Below the pieces are notes generated by a model. That model ran no database searches. It was not told the origin of the DNA and saw only the letters and a list, made by a program, of their open reading frames with translations. DNA of 6,251 nucleotides. Source: an archaeon (GTDB lineage Archaea > Asgardarchaeota > Hermodarchaeia > Hermodarchaeales > Hermodarchaeaceae). This document shows positions 5,977-6,251 of this stretch, in pieces. The stretch is from contig JABXGY010000340.1 in assembly GCA_016550395.1 (NCBI GenBank), positions 1-6,251 on the forward strand, given 5' to 3'. The stretch's first letter is position 1. Every line of letters begins with the position of its first letter. A program made the translations under genes and the position numbers.

Positions 5977-6251
5977 ATGGCTCCATTGTACCTCAATGAA
6001 GTTATTGTCGATTCCACCCCTCATCGAATCGGCGTCTTTGGCTGCACCCCTTCGCAATCACAAACTTCACAAAATCTAGTGGACATCGCCCAAACGGTTG
6101 CCACCACACATGATATCACAATTCAAGTAGTAGACGCAAAATACATCGTAAGTCCAAATCATTTACTTTTCGCTGCTATTCATGCTTTAACCGCCTTTCG
6201 TCACGGCACTCAACGCGCAACCACACTCGCCATGGAAATTCTCCGATTTAC
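5977..6251 (+). CDS. cgi121: KEOPS complex subunit Cgi121 (partial, 3' end beyond window)
   Basis: The frame starting at ATG 5977 stays open to the right edge, giving 91 residues plus two bases of a further codon. The family is usually about 150-180 residues, so roughly the N-terminal half is present. The recognition segment is VDAKYIVSPNHLLFAAIHAL at 52-71, followed by TAFRHGTQR and LAMEILRF at 84-91. This matches the Cgi121 core, where a basic residue and Tyr precede a His-Leu-rich helix, then an acidic EIL strand. In the family Cgi121 binds the Bud32 kinase at the end of the linear Pcc1-Kae1-Bud32-Cgi121 assembly and helps recruit tRNA for t6A synthesis through its 3' CCA end. It lies 37 nt after ecfT on the same strand. 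The pairing with pcc1 upstream strengthens the call; kae1 and bud32 are not in view. Confidence 0.87.
   Translation, partial: MAPLYLNEVIVDSTPHRIGVFGCTPSQSQTSQNLVDIAQTVATTHDITIQVVDAKYIVSPNHLLFAAIHALTAFRHGTQRATTLAMEILRF

Noticed and set aside
1..6251. RNA genes, CRISPR repeats, insertion sequences or a defence system
   Set aside because: The plus strand is almost fully occupied by recognisable housekeeping and transport genes; I saw no cloverleaf, repeat array, transposase or terminal inverted repeats, and no gene of unknown family.

Overview
The window is a dense, all-plus-strand stretch of archaeal chromosome. The evidence for Archaea is the combination of a non-catalytic exosome ring subunit (Rrp42), ribosomal protein L37Ae, a small single-domain Brix protein, KEOPS subunits (Pcc1 and the start of Cgi121) and prefoldin beta, arranged in the gene neighbourhood often called the archaeal exosome/translation superoperon. 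GC content is moderate, a little below 50%. Shine-Dalgarno sites of the AGGAGGTGA type precede most genes. I cannot place the lineage from this sequence alone; an Asgard or other uncultivated archaeon is possible but unproven.

Layout: (1) 1-79 is the lysine- and glutamate-rich C-terminal tail of an upstream gene, by gene order probably exosome Rrp41. (2) 104-2390 is a tight run: rrp42, rpl37ae, brix, pcc1 and pfdB, with short gaps or 4-8 nt overlaps. (3) 2445-3452 encodes a DHH/DHHA1 phosphoesterase of the NrnA/oligoribonuclease-like type, starting at TTG after a 54-nt gap. (4) 3489-5939 encodes a complete ECF-transporter energising module: two ABC ATPases (EcfA1, EcfA2) and the membrane protein EcfT, with no substrate-binding S component in view. 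(5) 5977-6251 is the 5' part of a Cgi121 gene, cut off by the window edge.

Functionally, the first two thirds concern RNA turnover, ribosome assembly, tRNA modification and protein folding: the exosome degrades RNA, the DHH enzyme could finish off short oligonucleotides, L37Ae and Brix belong to the large ribosomal subunit and its assembly, Pcc1 and Cgi121 belong to the t6A-forming KEOPS complex, and prefoldin beta to a co-translational chaperone. The ECF module is the odd element: a vitamin/metal uptake motor placed between the information-processing genes and the second KEOPS gene. There is no RNA gene, mobile element, CRISPR array or gene-free stretch over 300 nt. I did not find a convincing undescribed system; the points worth a second look are the inserted ECF module, the split KEOPS genes, and the absence of rpoP from its customary position.
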